A DNA stretch of 64,000 nucleotides from contig NZ_BDDT01000007.1 in NCBI RefSeq assembly GCF_001661495.1, positions 124,001 to 188,000 on the forward strand. Reading direction: 5' to 3'. The position numbers and the translations under genes were made by a program. Shown here piece by piece: positions 26,772-35,612 of the stretch. The stretch's first letter is position 1. Each line of letters opens with the position of its first letter. This DNA is from Pseudoalteromonas prydzensis. Lineage in GTDB: Bacteria > Pseudomonadota > Gammaproteobacteria > Enterobacterales > Alteromonadaceae. Below the pieces are notes generated by a model that worked only from the letters and a program-made list of their open reading frames with translations, was not told the origin of the DNA and ran no database searches.

Positions 26772-27573
26772 TTCTAGTTTTAGATCTTCAGCAGCACCTA
26801 TTGCACTTATTACAGGTGCGGCATCAGGGCTTGGATTAGATTTAGCGAAACAGCTGGCAGGGCGTTATCAGTTGATTTTAGTGGATATCGATTTGGAATA
26901 TCTACAACAGCAGAGCTTAGAGCTAGTAAATGCTGCTTGTTATGGCTGTGATTTGGCTGATGGGAAAGGTGTAGATGAGCTATGTGAATTACTTAAGCTG
27001 CAATACCAGCGCATTGATTTATTAATAAATAATGCCGGAATTACCCATCGTTCATTAGCTAAGGTTACTCGTCCAGCTGTGATCGAAAAAATTATGGCGG
27101 TAGATTATTTTGCACCGGTGCGCTTAACCCATGGGTTGCTGCCGCTGTTAGAAGTTGCTGCTGGGAAAGTCGTTAATATAAGCTCGATGGCGGGTTGGAT
27201 GCCTGTTATGGCAAGGGCAGGTTACTGCGCTGCAAAGTCGGCATTGCATCAATATTTTGAAACGTTTAGAGCCGAGATAAAACGTTCAGGGGTTTCGGTA
27301 TTGATGGTGTATCCCAGCTTTTTAGATACTCCCATCGATAACAATGCACTTAATGGCGAAGGCGGAAAAACCAAGCATGCGCGTTCTATGGTTGGTAAAA
27401 TGCGCAGTAGTCATTGGATGGCGCAACAAATATGTGCCGCAATTAGTGTTGATAAAGAGCGTTTGTTTCCAGATCGTTTTACGCATGTTTCGAGTTTACT
27501 GTATCGGTTAATGCCTCGTTTATTTATGCACTTAATGAGCCGTAAGTTTGCTAGTGAATTAGAGGTCAACTAA
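26764..27573 (+). CDS. Short-chain dehydrogenase/reductase
   Basis: A 269-aa classical SDR. TGAASGLGLDLAKQL binds the cofactor, VDID at the end of strand 2 favours NAD(H), NNAGITHRS follows, and the catalytic Ser and YxxxK are in NISSMAGWM and YCAAKSAL. TTG at 26761 is an alternative start; the GGAG at 26750-26753 could serve either. Its stop overlaps the TSUP start (TAATG). It probably oxidises or reduces an alcohol/ketone in the same pathway as the monooxygenase and the epimerase-like protein. Confidence 0.87.
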   Translation: MNDSSFRSSAAPIALITGAASGLGLDLAKQLAGRYQLILVDIDLEYLQQQSLELVNAACYGCDLADGKGVDELCELLKLQYQRIDLLINNAGITHRSLAKVTRPAVIEKIMAVDYFAPVRLTHGLLPLLEVAAGKVVNISSMAGWMPVMARAGYCAAKSALHQYFETFRAEIKRSGVSVLMVYPSFLDTPIDNNALNGEGGKTKHARSMVGKMRSSHWMAQQICAAISVDKERLFPDRFTHVSSLLYRLMPRLFMHLMSRKFASELEVN

Positions 27574-28301
27574 TGGCGTTAATTGGATTAGGACTGGCAA
27601 TTATTTTTGCTTTTGCCGTAGAAGCAATGACGGGGTTTGGCAGTATTGTCATTGCCTTAACCATCGCAGCTTTGTTTATGGATGTGCAGCAAGCAATGAT
27701 TTTATTGGTGCCATTAAATTTATTAATGACCTCAGTAATGGTTTATAAGCTGCGCTCTCACATCCAAGTGGGTTTATTGGCTAAGCAAATATTACCACCA
27801 ATGTTTATCGGTACTTTAATCGGGCTTGCTCTCACCCCTTTACTGCCAGCATTACTGACTAAATTTTTGTTCGCTCTTTTAATCGTCTGGTTTGCAGCGC
27901 GTGCGGTGCTCAATAGTAGCAGCCCAGTGATGGCGAAACATGCACAAACAGGGGTGATCAGTGTAGCGGGGATCACTCACGGGTTGTTTGCTTCAGGTGG
28001 GCCGTTACTTGTTTATTCGCTAGCTCGCAGTGGCTTAGACAAAAGTCAGTTCCGCGCGACGCTACTGACAATTTGGTTGATTTTAAATAGCTTACTGAGT
28101 GTTTGGTTTTTATATTCAGGGCAATTCAATAATCAATGGCATGACTTACTGCTACTTGCACCTTGCGTGTTAGTTGGCGCTGTGGTTGGTAACTATTTTC
28201 ATCACAAAATAAACCCAGCACTGTTCTTACGATTAGTTTTTATCACCTTGTTAATTCTGGGCTTATTACTGTGCTTAACGGTATTGTGGCAGTGGTTTTA
28301 A
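27573..28301 (+). CDS. TSUP (TauE/SafE) family permease
   Basis: A 242-aa membrane protein with about 7-8 hydrophobic segments. The opening FAFAVEAMTGFGSIVIAL and the mid-protein GITHGLFASGGPLLVYSL are the two repeats typical of sulfite exporter TauE/SafE proteins. Known members move sulfite, sulfoacetate or other small organosulfur anions. Coupled to the SDR gene by a one-base stop/start overlap. If the cluster handles a sulfur compound, this would export sulfite; that is inference. Confidence 0.85.
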   Translation: MALIGLGLAIIFAFAVEAMTGFGSIVIALTIAALFMDVQQAMILLVPLNLLMTSVMVYKLRSHIQVGLLAKQILPPMFIGTLIGLALTPLLPALLTKFLFALLIVWFAARAVLNSSSPVMAKHAQTGVISVAGITHGLFASGGPLLVYSLARSGLDKSQFRATLLTIWLILNSLLSVWFLYSGQFNNQWHDLLLLAPCVLVGAVVGNYFHHKINPALFLRLVFITLLILGLLLCLTVLWQWF

Positions 28302-28313
28302 CATAGCTATTAT

Positions 28314-28329
28314 CGCTGACTTGTCAGCG
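28314..28329. promoter_or_regulatory. 16-base palindrome before the TonB receptor gene
   Basis: A perfect palindrome CGCTGAC-TT-GTCAGCG, 13 bases after the TSUP stop and 19 bases before the receptor ATG. It has no T-run, so it is not an ordinary terminator. It could bind a dimeric regulator or form an RNA hairpin that sets relative expression within the operon. No second copy was noticed near the AraC-type gene. Confidence 0.45.
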
Positions 28330-28348
28330 CATTTACTAAGGATCATTT

Positions 28349-30670
28349 ATGCACACAATAATAAAAATGAACGCGATCACCCTTGGTTTACTGATGGCCT
28401 CAAGTGCGGCAAGCGCTGCGCAAAATGAGTCATCTGGTGCTAACGGCCTTGAAGTTATTATGGTTACCGCACAAAAACGCACGCAAAGTGTAAAAGAAGT
28501 GCCTTTATCGATTACTGCAATCTCTGGTAGTGAGTTACAAGATAAAAACATTAGTGATAGCGAGGAGTTATCATCACGCATTGCTAACTTTAATATTAGC
28601 CAATCAGGGCAGGGCTATAATATTACCATGCGTGGGCTGGGATCAGGGCCAAATCAAGGGTTTGAACAAACCGTAGGGACTTACGTGGATGGCGTGTATC
28701 GCGGCCGTGCTTATCAAATGCGCAGTGCTTTTGTTGATTTAGAGCGGTTTGAGGTTTTACGCGGGCCACAATCTACTTTATTTGGCAAAAATACCACCGC
28801 GGGTGCGCTCAATATTACCACCGCCGCACCTACCGAAGAGCTCAGCGGTTATGCTAACTTAAATTATGAAATTGACAATGGTAGTACCTTTGATGGTGCG
28901 ATCAGCGGCAGTTTAACTGATAATCTGCAAGCTCGTGCTGCGGTTAAAGTCATCGAACAAGATGGCTATTTTTATAATACCTTAGTGGCACGTGATGAAG
29001 TTGGCCGTGATGGTGTTTTTGCACGTTTAACGCTTGCTTGGCAACCGACTGATGACATTAGTGTGTCGCTTAAATATCAACATGACGAAGAAGAAAATCA
29101 AGGTATAACGCCCAGCCAACCCCTCGCTGAACCTGCTTTATATGGCGCGCCTTTGCCAAGTGTATACGGCGATATAAGTCAGTATGTTGTTAATGATAAA
29201 TTGAATAAAGGCTTAGCTGCCCTTGGTGAAGATGAGAGCGGTGACTTTAGCGCTGATTATTGGACGCTCAATGTTGAATGGGATTTAGGGGATCAGGTAC
29301 TCAGCTCAGTAACGGGGTTACAAGATTACACTATGCTGCAAAGCAACGATGGCGATCATGGTCCCGCGCCGCTGACTTACCGTCAAGCCAGCGATGAAAG
29401 CTTTAATCAGTTTAGTCAGGAATTGCGCTTAAGTTCATATTTTGATGGTCCATTCAATTATATTGCTGGGCTTTATTATCAAACCACCGAACTTGATTTT
29501 TCTGAGCAATATCGAATTTACCCACTCAATGCTTTAGGGCCAAGAGACTATCAATCGGATACTGATACAAAGGCCATTTTTGCCAAATTTGATTACGCCT
29601 TTGCGCCCAAATGGCAAGCATCATTAGGGCTGCGTTATTCACAAGAAGAAAAGCAAGCATCACGTAGTTTAAGCATGGTTGAATTAAGTTCAGGTACGCC
29701 GATCAATAATATGACTGTGGTTAATGTACCAGCAACTTTGCAAGGTATGGGATTCCCTGCGATGTTGCCAACGCCGATTTATTTACAGTTACTCAGTTCA
29801 CAATTAGGGCTTGAGCAGCATCAGGTTGCAGGTGAGCGCAGTGAAAATGAGTTTAACCCATCCCTTAATATTACCCGTCAGTTTGAAGATGCCATGGTGT
29901 ATGCATCAATCTCGACTGGCTCAAAAGCGGGTGGCTTTGATGCGCGGGCAAACCTTGCGAAAGATTGGGAGTTTGAGCCTGAAAAGGTAACTGCGTATGA
30001 AATAGGCACTAAATTAACTCTAGCTGATGGCGCAGCTGATTTGAATATTGCTGTGTTTAATATGCAGTTTGAAGATTTACAAACTTCCACTTTTGATGGC
30101 GTTGCTGGGTTTTACGTTGAAAACGGCGCACAATCGTCAAGCCGTGGGGTTGAGATTGATGGCCGTTGGCTGCTAAGTGATAATTGGCAGTTATCAGGCA
30201 ATGTGGCTTACCTTGACTTTAGCTGGGATGAATTTACAGGTGCAAAATGCTTTAACAGCGCAATGTATCAACCAAGTAATGTTGAAAGCAGCGGGGTTAC
30301 GTGTGACTTATCGGGTCAAACCGGGGCTTATGCGCCGAAGTGGTCTGGTAGTGTGAACCTAGATTATAGCAAAGCTGTTGGGGCCGATCTGGAGTTTGCC
30401 TTCAATCTCGAAAGTGTATTTAAGTCTAGCTATTACACCAACTATGACTTAAATCCATACACAGAGCAAAGTGGCTACGGTAAAGTTAATATGCGAATAG
30501 GTTTGATTGACCATAATAATGGTTGGTCGTTGGCCTTATTGGGTAAAAATTTAACCGACAAATACACCACCACATACAGTACTGATATGTCATTTTCTCC
30601 TGCCGGTATGTATGCCACTTGGGTAGAGCCTGGTCGCAGTATCGCCGTGCAAGCGGGCTATCGATTCTAA
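28349..30670 (+). CDS. TonB-dependent receptor
   Basis: A 773-aa outer-membrane receptor. The signal peptide is at about 1-24 (LGLLMASSAASAA), a TonB-box-like LEVIMVTAQKR at about 32-42, the plug at about 45-160 with YNITMRGLGSG and FEVLRGPQSTLFGKNTTAGALNI, and a barrel ending in VQAGYRF. The VTAQKRTQSVKEVPLSITA form is common among receptors for hydrophobic or aromatic compounds in sphingomonads and marine gammaproteobacteria, rather than classical siderophore receptors; that is a loose guide only. The ribosome site is aagga. It closes the AraC/FMO cluster and ends at a strong terminator. Confidence 0.9.
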   Translation: MHTIIKMNAITLGLLMASSAASAAQNESSGANGLEVIMVTAQKRTQSVKEVPLSITAISGSELQDKNISDSEELSSRIANFNISQSGQGYNITMRGLGSGPNQGFEQTVGTYVDGVYRGRAYQMRSAFVDLERFEVLRGPQSTLFGKNTTAGALNITTAAPTEELSGYANLNYEIDNGSTFDGAISGSLTDNLQARAAVKVIEQDGYFYNTLVARDEVGRDGVFARLTLAWQPTDDISVSLKYQHDEEENQGITPSQPLAEPALYGAPLPSVYGDISQYVVNDKLNKGLAALGEDESGDFSADYWTLNVEWDLGDQVLSSVTGLQDYTMLQSNDGDHGPAPLTYRQASDESFNQFSQELRLSSYFDGPFNYIAGLYYQTTELDFSEQYRIYPLNALGPRDYQSDTDTKAIFAKFDYAFAPKWQASLGLRYSQEEKQASRSLSMVELSSGTPINNMTVVNVPATLQGMGFPAMLPTPIYLQLLSSQLGLEQHQVAGERSENEFNPSLNITRQFEDAMVYASISTGSKAGGFDARANLAKDWEFEPEKVTAYEIGTKLTLADGAADLNIAVFNMQFEDLQTSTFDGVAGFYVENGAQSSSRGVEIDGRWLLSDNWQLSGNVAYLDFSWDEFTGAKCFNSAMYQPSNVESSGVTCDLSGQTGAYAPKWSGSVNLDYSKAVGADLEFAFNLESVFKSSYYTNYDLNPYTEQSGYGKVNMRIGLIDHNNGWSLALLGKNLTDKYTTTYSTDMSFSPAGMYATWVEPGRSIAVQAGYRF

Positions 30671-30693
30671 TTTTTAGTTAAGTGTTATGTATT

Positions 30694-30730
30694 AAAGCCC
30701 AGCTATAATAACCAATAGCTGGGCTTTTTT
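30694..30730 (+). terminator. Intrinsic terminator after the TonB receptor gene
   Basis: An 11-base perfect stem AAAGCCCAGCT / AGCTGGGCTTT with a 12-base loop, followed by a T-run on the plus strand. It lies between converging genes; on the minus strand the T-run is short but the same stem may also stop the aldo/keto reductase transcript. Confidence 0.9.
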
Positions 30731-30732
30731 GT

Positions 30733-31785
30733 TTAGAACGGCATTGGATATTGTCTAAATATTGCATCAATATCAGTGAGTGCTTGCTCACTTAATTCGA
30801 TATTAAACGCGTCTATGTCTTCTTTTAATTGCGCTAAACTGGTTGCACCTATAATCGATGAGGTAACGCCATCAACTTGATTGCACCATGCGAGTGCCAA
30901 CTGTGCTGGAGTTAGTTGGTATTGCTGGGCAATTTCCACATAGTGACTAATTGCTTGTTGGGATTGCGCTGTATCACGGAATAAACCATTACGTTGTACT
31001 AAGGTCCAGCGACTGCCTTGCGGGCGAGCGCCATTTAAGTATTTACCCGTTAACATACCGCCTGCAAGTGGCGACCAAGGAAGATAGGCAATATCTTCAT
31101 GAATACATTGCTCAATTAAATAAGGCCAATCTTTCGCGTGTAATAAACTAAATTCATTTTGAATCGACACCATACGCGGTAAATTATGTTGCTCACTTAA
31201 ACGTAGAAATTGGCTTATACCCCAGGGCGTGTCGTCAGATAGGCCACAATGTTTAATTTTACCGGCCTTAACACAATCATTTAACCCTTCCAGAATGTCT
31301 AGCATACCAGCGGTATGCTGCTGCGTGTCGGCATCACTAAAGCGGATCATGCCAGGCCACTGCTTACTAAAGTGCGGCGATTGGCGATTTGGCCAATGCA
31401 ATTGGTATAAATCGATGACGTCGGTTTGTAGGCGTGTTAATGACTCATCTACGGCGTTTATCACTGCTTGGCGAGTAATATCACCGCCATCACGCACCCA
31501 AGATAGACCATTACCCGCAATTTTGGTTGCAAGTACAATGTCATCTCGTTTACTTGGATTACGTGCTAGCCAGTTTCCTATAATTTGCTCTGTCTTTCCG
31601 TAAGTATCAGGGGTGGGTGGAATGGCATACATTTCTGCGGTATCAATAAAATTAACACCTTGATCTAGGGCATAAGCTATTTGCTCATCTGCATCAGCTT
31701 GGTTATTTTGCACGCCCCACGTCATACTGCCTAAGCACACGCGTGATACATTGATACCACTACTGCCAAGAGGGTTATAACGCAT
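30733..31785 (-). CDS. tas: Aldo/keto reductase, Tas-like
   Basis: A 350-aa NADPH-dependent reductase with the (beta/alpha)8 fold. The N-terminus matches E. coli Tas closely: CLGSMTWGVQNNQADADEQI and GVNFIDTAEMYAIPP, which carry the catalytic Asp and Tyr; the Lys is in LATKIAG and the His in DLYQLHWPN. Tas-type enzymes reduce aldehydes; the physiological substrate is unclear. The ribosome site is aagga. It is followed downstream on the same strand by the receptor terminator stem and preceded 13 bases upstream by the thioesterase gene. Confidence 0.9.
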   Translation of the reverse strand: MRYNPLGSSGINVSRVCLGSMTWGVQNNQADADEQIAYALDQGVNFIDTAEMYAIPPTPDTYGKTEQIIGNWLARNPSKRDDIVLATKIAGNGLSWVRDGGDITRQAVINAVDESLTRLQTDVIDLYQLHWPNRQSPHFSKQWPGMIRFSDADTQQHTAGMLDILEGLNDCVKAGKIKHCGLSDDTPWGISQFLRLSEQHNLPRMVSIQNEFSLLHAKDWPYLIEQCIHEDIAYLPWSPLAGGMLTGKYLNGARPQGSRWTLVQRNGLFRDTAQSQQAISHYVEIAQQYQLTPAQLALAWCNQVDGVTSSIIGATSLAQLKEDIDAFNIELSEQALTDIDAIFRQYPMPF

Positions 31786-31798
31786 AATGATTCCTTAT

Positions 31799-32227
31799 TT
31801 AATCTTGCGAGTAGGTTTTAAGAGCTGCTAAAAGAGGCTCGCTTAAGTTGGCTTTTTTGCCAGTTTTAAAATTGAACATCACCACTTGTGATGAGCCAAT
31901 AGTTGTTAATGCGTTTTGTGCTTGGCTAAATACATTGTAATGCATCATAAAACGATCAGCTTGAATGTCACTGATTGTAACGCCAACAAGTACTGTATCA
32001 GGGAACGTAACAGGGCGCTTATAACGGGCGTTATTTTCACTGATCACCGGGCCCACACCGGTTTTTTGTAAATCTTCGAGTAAATTAATTTGGTTAAAAA
32101 AATCAATGCGGGCAGTTTCAAAATAACGAAAATAAACGACATTATTAACGTGCTGTAAGGCATCCATTTCACCCCAAGCAACATTAATTTTGGTGTGAAT
32201 AGGGTGTTGTTCTATAAACGATTGCAT
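31799..32227 (-). CDS. 4HBT-family acyl-CoA thioesterase
   Basis: A 142-aa hot-dog fold enzyme. INVAWGEMDALQHVNNVVYF carries the family's Asp and His-Val-Asn-Asn catalytic motif, as in YbgC-type 4-hydroxybenzoyl-CoA thioesterases. The ATG at 32227 is preferred over TTG at 32233 because a GAG lies 7 bases before it. It is co-directional with the aldo/keto reductase, 13 bases apart, and may share its transcript. It probably hydrolyses short acyl-CoA; no specific pathway is indicated. Confidence 0.88.
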   Translation of the reverse strand: MQSFIEQHPIHTKINVAWGEMDALQHVNNVVYFRYFETARIDFFNQINLLEDLQKTGVGPVISENNARYKRPVTFPDTVLVGVTISDIQADRFMMHYNVFSQAQNALTTIGSSQVVMFNFKTGKKANLSEPLLAALKTYSQD

Positions 32228-32411
32228 AAACAAACTCGATTACTGTAATGAATACTCAGGTTAGCAATATGCTGCTTTTAGCTCAAGAAAATTAGAAAAA
32301 TCATCAAAACATGCTAACTTTAGTGGTTCACGCTTACGTAAATGATAACTATATCCTAACCCCATTTTGAGGTGGTTTGGCTATATTTTTAATAATTTAA
32401 AGGAGCAAATT

Positions 32412-32615
32412 ATGAACTTAGTTGCAGCAAAAATTACCAAATGGTTGGCCCTACTAGCACTGCTGTGTTTAGCGATTTTGTGTTATGCAATGGGTAATGC
32501 ATCGGGCGCTATCGTGTTGCTGATCCTTGGCTTTGTGTTCGAAGGTGCATTTTGGTTATTTGGTCATAGGTTATTTTCACGTAAGAAAAATATAGAAGGT
32601 GAATCTCCCAGCTGA
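32412..32615 (+). CDS. Small two-segment membrane protein, unknown function
   Basis: A 67-aa protein with two hydrophobic segments (about 10-26 and 32-50) and a basic, then acidic, C-terminal tail (RLFSRKKNIEGE). ATG at 32412 has ribosome site AAAGGAG 6 bases upstream; an upstream in-frame TTG at 32367 has none. Its gene lies 36 bases before the SOS box of dinB. I do not recognise a family; size and layout suit a small inner-membrane protein. Confidence 0.7.
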   Translation: MNLVAAKITKWLALLALLCLAILCYAMGNASGAIVLLILGFVFEGAFWLFGHRLFSRKKNIEGESPS

Positions 32616-32650
32616 TCACTTGCTTATAGAGTAAAGTTAATTAATAATAA

Positions 32651-32666
32651 CTGTTCATACATACAG
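32651..32666 (+). promoter_or_regulatory. LexA (SOS) box of dinB
   Basis: CTGTTCATACATACAG fits the gammaproteobacterial SOS consensus CTGT-N8-ACAG exactly. It lies 16 bases upstream of the dinB start, so it would overlap the promoter or transcription start and make dinB DNA-damage inducible. Confidence 0.85.
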
Positions 32667-32682
32667 TTGTTTGGTTTGGGGA

Positions 32683-33735
32683 ATGAAAAAGTTTATTCAT
32701 ATTGACATGGATTGCTTTTATGCCGCGGTTGAAATGCGCGACAATCCAGCGTTAGCTAATGTGCCGTTGGCTATTGGTGGTAATAGTAGAAGAGGCGTAC
32801 TGTCGACGGCAAACTATATTGCTCGTGAATACGGTGTGCGCTCGGCTATGTCCAACTATCATGCTAAACAACGCTGCCCTGATTTAGTGATTGTGCCTGG
32901 CCGTATGCAGGTATACAAAGCAATTTCTCTACAAATTCGCGCTATTTTTCAGCGTTATACCGATTTAATCGAACCCCTTTCCTTAGATGAAGCTTACCTT
33001 GATGTCACCGACAGCACAGCGTGTAAAGGCAGTGCGACATTAATGGCGCAGCAAATCCGTGCTGATATTTTTGCCGCTACTGGCTTAACGGCATCAGCAG
33101 GAGTGGCACCAATCAAATTTATTGCCAAAATTGCCAGTGACGAAAACAAACCAAATGGTCAGTTTGTGGTGTTACCTGAGCAAGTTGATGAGTTTTTGGC
33201 GCAATTGCCTTTGGGTAAAATACCCGGCGTTGGTAAGGTCACTTTGGAAAAGCTTAATTTAAAGGGCTTATACACAGGTGCTGATGTGTGCGAAAAAGGC
33301 GTAAACTGGATGCAGCAGCATGTTGGCAATTTTGGCGTGTCCTTGTATCAAAAATGTGCAGGCTTACACATTGGTAAAGTATCCACCGAGCGTGTGCGCA
33401 AATCGCTAAGCGTTGAACATACCTACGAATACAATAAAACCAGCTTACAAGAATGCCTAGATCAGTTACCTATTTTGTTAGAAGAGCTCACTCGGCGATT
33501 AGCAAAACAGCAATTAGAACAACGCATCAATAAACTCAGTGTCAAAGTAAAATTTGCCAATTTTGTGGTGACATCGGCAGATCAGTCCTATCATCAAATT
33601 GACACAGCTATATTTACTGAACTATTAAGCAAAGCGTATCAACGTGGTCAGCAGCAACCGGTACGATTACTTGGTATCGGGATTGGCGTAAAAAATGAGC
33701 CGCAACAGCATCTTCAGTTAAGTATATTAGACTAA
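32683..33735 (+). CDS. dinB: DNA polymerase IV
   Basis: A 350-aa Y-family translesion polymerase. The N-terminus KKFIHIDMDCFYAAVEMRD carries the first metal-binding Asp and the steric-gate region, SLDEAYLDVT holds the catalytic Asp-Glu, and the helix-hairpin-helix region KIPGVGKVTLEKL follows. ATG at 32683 is the family's usual start; the frame is open 4 codons upstream to a TTG. E. coli DinB is 351 aa. A LexA box lies directly upstream. The C-terminal little-finger domain ends without an obvious beta-clamp motif in the last residues (LQLSILD is a possible variant). Confidence 0.95.
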   Translation: MKKFIHIDMDCFYAAVEMRDNPALANVPLAIGGNSRRGVLSTANYIAREYGVRSAMSNYHAKQRCPDLVIVPGRMQVYKAISLQIRAIFQRYTDLIEPLSLDEAYLDVTDSTACKGSATLMAQQIRADIFAATGLTASAGVAPIKFIAKIASDENKPNGQFVVLPEQVDEFLAQLPLGKIPGVGKVTLEKLNLKGLYTGADVCEKGVNWMQQHVGNFGVSLYQKCAGLHIGKVSTERVRKSLSVEHTYEYNKTSLQECLDQLPILLEELTRRLAKQQLEQRINKLSVKVKFANFVVTSADQSYHQIDTAIFTELLSKAYQRGQQQPVRLLGIGIGVKNEPQQHLQLSILD

Positions 33736-33817
33736 AGGTTTAGAGTGTTTTTTACTCAAGTCTTGCTAGTGTAGAAAGTGAACAACACACATTTTTATAA
33801 CTATAAGAGAGAGCACT

Positions 33818-35491
33818 ATGCAATCAGTTGTTATTGTACTGCTGGGTATGGTTGGAATGCTTTTTGGTTGGTTTGTTTATTCTAAATTTATCGCCGAAAA
33901 GATTTTCAAAATGGATGACAGTTTTGTCACCCCAGCACATGAGCTAGAAGATGGTAAGGACTTTGTGCCTACCAATAAGGTGGTGCTATGGGGGCATCAC
34001 TTTACCTCTGTCGCTGGGGCGGCGCCAATTGTTGGCCCTGCGATTGCTGTTTACTGGGGCTGGGTGCCAGCCGTATTGTGGGTCGTATTAGGTACTATAT
34101 TTTTTGCCGGTGTGCACGATATGGGCGCGCTTTGGGCTAGTGCCCGTAATAAAGGCAAATCCATGGGCGCGCTCTCAGAAACCGTGATTGGTAAGCGTAC
34201 CCGCGCGTTATTTATGATTGTGGTTTTTCTGGTGTTATTAATGGTGAATGCGGTGTTTGGGGTGGTGATTGCAAAATCATTTATCAGCAGCCCAAATGCG
34301 GTTTTCCCTGCGTGGGCTGCTATTGTGGTAGCGCTCGTGATTGGCCAATTGTTGCGAAAAAAAGTCTCTCTTATACCATTGTGCTTTATTGGTGTCGGGA
34401 TTTTATATTACACCATCTACTTAGGCAGCAGCATGCCTATTTCGCTACCAGATGAGCTATTTGGTTTAAGCGCCAATGCTAACTGGATCATTATTTTATT
34501 TATATATGCAGCTATCGCGTCACTGTTACCAGTGTGGATGTTGTTACAACCACGAGATTTCATCAATGGTATGCAATTATTGGTAGGCTTAGTGCTGTTA
34601 TATGGCGCTGTGTTTGTCTCTATGCCAGATATCACTGCACCTGCGTTTAATACTCAAACAGCGATAGATACTCCGAGTATCATTCCTTTACTGTTTGTGA
34701 CCATAGCCTGTGGCGCGGTATCGGGCTTTCACGGTATTGTGTCATCGGGTACTAGTTCTAAGCAGCTCAATAAAGAAACCGATGGCCGTTTTGTCGGTTA
34801 CTTAGGTGCTGTGGGCGAGGGTATGTTAGCCCTGATCACTTTGGTTGCTGTCAGTGGCGTTGCACTTGCTGTATCGCCAGAAGAATGGCATGAAATATAC
34901 AGCCATTTAGGTGCCGGTAGTGTCGGTGCGTTTGTTAGCGGTGGCGCGAACCTAATTGAAACTGGTTGGGGCATTTCTAACGAAGTTGCATCGACATTGC
35001 TTGCCGTTATGGTGGTGCTATTTGCTGGCACGACGATGGACTCTGGAGTGCGCTTGCAGCGTTATATCATTCAAGAGTGGGGTGATATTTATAATATTAA
35101 AGTGATAAAAAATGGCGTAATAGCCACATTGATTGCAGTGCTAAGTTGTTTATTATTGGCCTTTGGTGCTGGTGGCGCTGATGGTAGTGGTGGCATGATC
35201 ATTTGGCCGTTGTTTGGCTCAACGAATCAAATTTTAGCGAGCTTAACCTTGTTAGTTATTTCAGTGATGTTGATCAAAGCAAATCGCCCAGCTAAGTACA
35301 CGCTTATTCCGATGAGTTTTGTGCTAGTGATGGCGTTTTTTGCAGGGGTGATCAAGCTTGGCGAGTATTACCAACAAGGTAACTGGTTATTAGTGACATT
35401 GGATATTATTGTATTGATCATCAGTGTGTTGGTAATGCTTGAAGCCTGGTCTGTCATTGCTAAGCATCGCGCAGAGAATAAATCTAACTGA
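33818..35491 (+). CDS. cstA: CstA-family carbon-starvation transporter
   Basis: A 557-aa inner-membrane protein with about 14-16 hydrophobic segments. Family signatures are NKVVLWGHHFTSVAGAAPIV, VGPAIAVYWGW and VHDMGALWASARNKGKSMG, and the FHGIVSSGTSSKQLNKETD loop. E. coli CstA and BtsT (about 700 aa) import pyruvate and affect peptide use; this shorter form lacks part of the C-terminal region. The ribosome site is aagagaga. An M17 aminopeptidase follows 121 bases downstream behind a structured leader, which would suit joint peptide use. Confidence 0.87.
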   Translation: MQSVVIVLLGMVGMLFGWFVYSKFIAEKIFKMDDSFVTPAHELEDGKDFVPTNKVVLWGHHFTSVAGAAPIVGPAIAVYWGWVPAVLWVVLGTIFFAGVHDMGALWASARNKGKSMGALSETVIGKRTRALFMIVVFLVLLMVNAVFGVVIAKSFISSPNAVFPAWAAIVVALVIGQLLRKKVSLIPLCFIGVGILYYTIYLGSSMPISLPDELFGLSANANWIIILFIYAAIASLLPVWMLLQPRDFINGMQLLVGLVLLYGAVFVSMPDITAPAFNTQTAIDTPSIIPLLFVTIACGAVSGFHGIVSSGTSSKQLNKETDGRFVGYLGAVGEGMLALITLVAVSGVALAVSPEEWHEIYSHLGAGSVGAFVSGGANLIETGWGISNEVASTLLAVMVVLFAGTTMDSGVRLQRYIIQEWGDIYNIKVIKNGVIATLIAVLSCLLLAFGAGGADGSGGMIIWPLFGSTNQILASLTLLVISVMLIKANRPAKYTLIPMSFVLVMAFFAGVIKLGEYYQQGNWLLVTLDIIVLIISVLVMLEAWSVIAKHRAENKSN

Positions 35492-35515
35492 TTTATTTTA
35501 CACTGTAACTGCAAG

Positions 35516-35554
35516 TTGCCAGCAGCGTATCAGCTTGTCTTGCTTTGCTGGCAA
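35516..35554 (+). promoter_or_regulatory. Hairpin I of the aminopeptidase leader
   Basis: A 9-base perfect stem TTGCCAGCA / TGCTGGCAA around a 21-base loop, between the cstA stop and a second hairpin. No T-run follows. It may be a separate stem of a structured 5' leader or a 3' stabiliser of the cstA transcript. Confidence 0.5.
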
Positions 35555-35578
35555 TAGCTAATTAAATCTATGATAATA

Positions 35579-35612
35579 AGGTCCTCAGTTTTTCGACAAC
35601 AGGACCTTTTTT
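35579..35612 (+). promoter_or_regulatory. Terminator-like hairpin covering the aminopeptidase ribosome site
   Basis: Stem AAGGTCCT / AGGACCTT with a 15-base loop, followed by six T (35607-35612) that touch the ATG at 35613. The only Shine-Dalgarno candidate, AGGA at 35601-35604, is inside the 3' arm. Thus the same hairpin could end transcription coming from cstA and hide the ribosome site of the aminopeptidase. This is consistent with an attenuator-like switch, but a plain terminator followed by weak initiation is the simpler reading. Confidence 0.6.
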
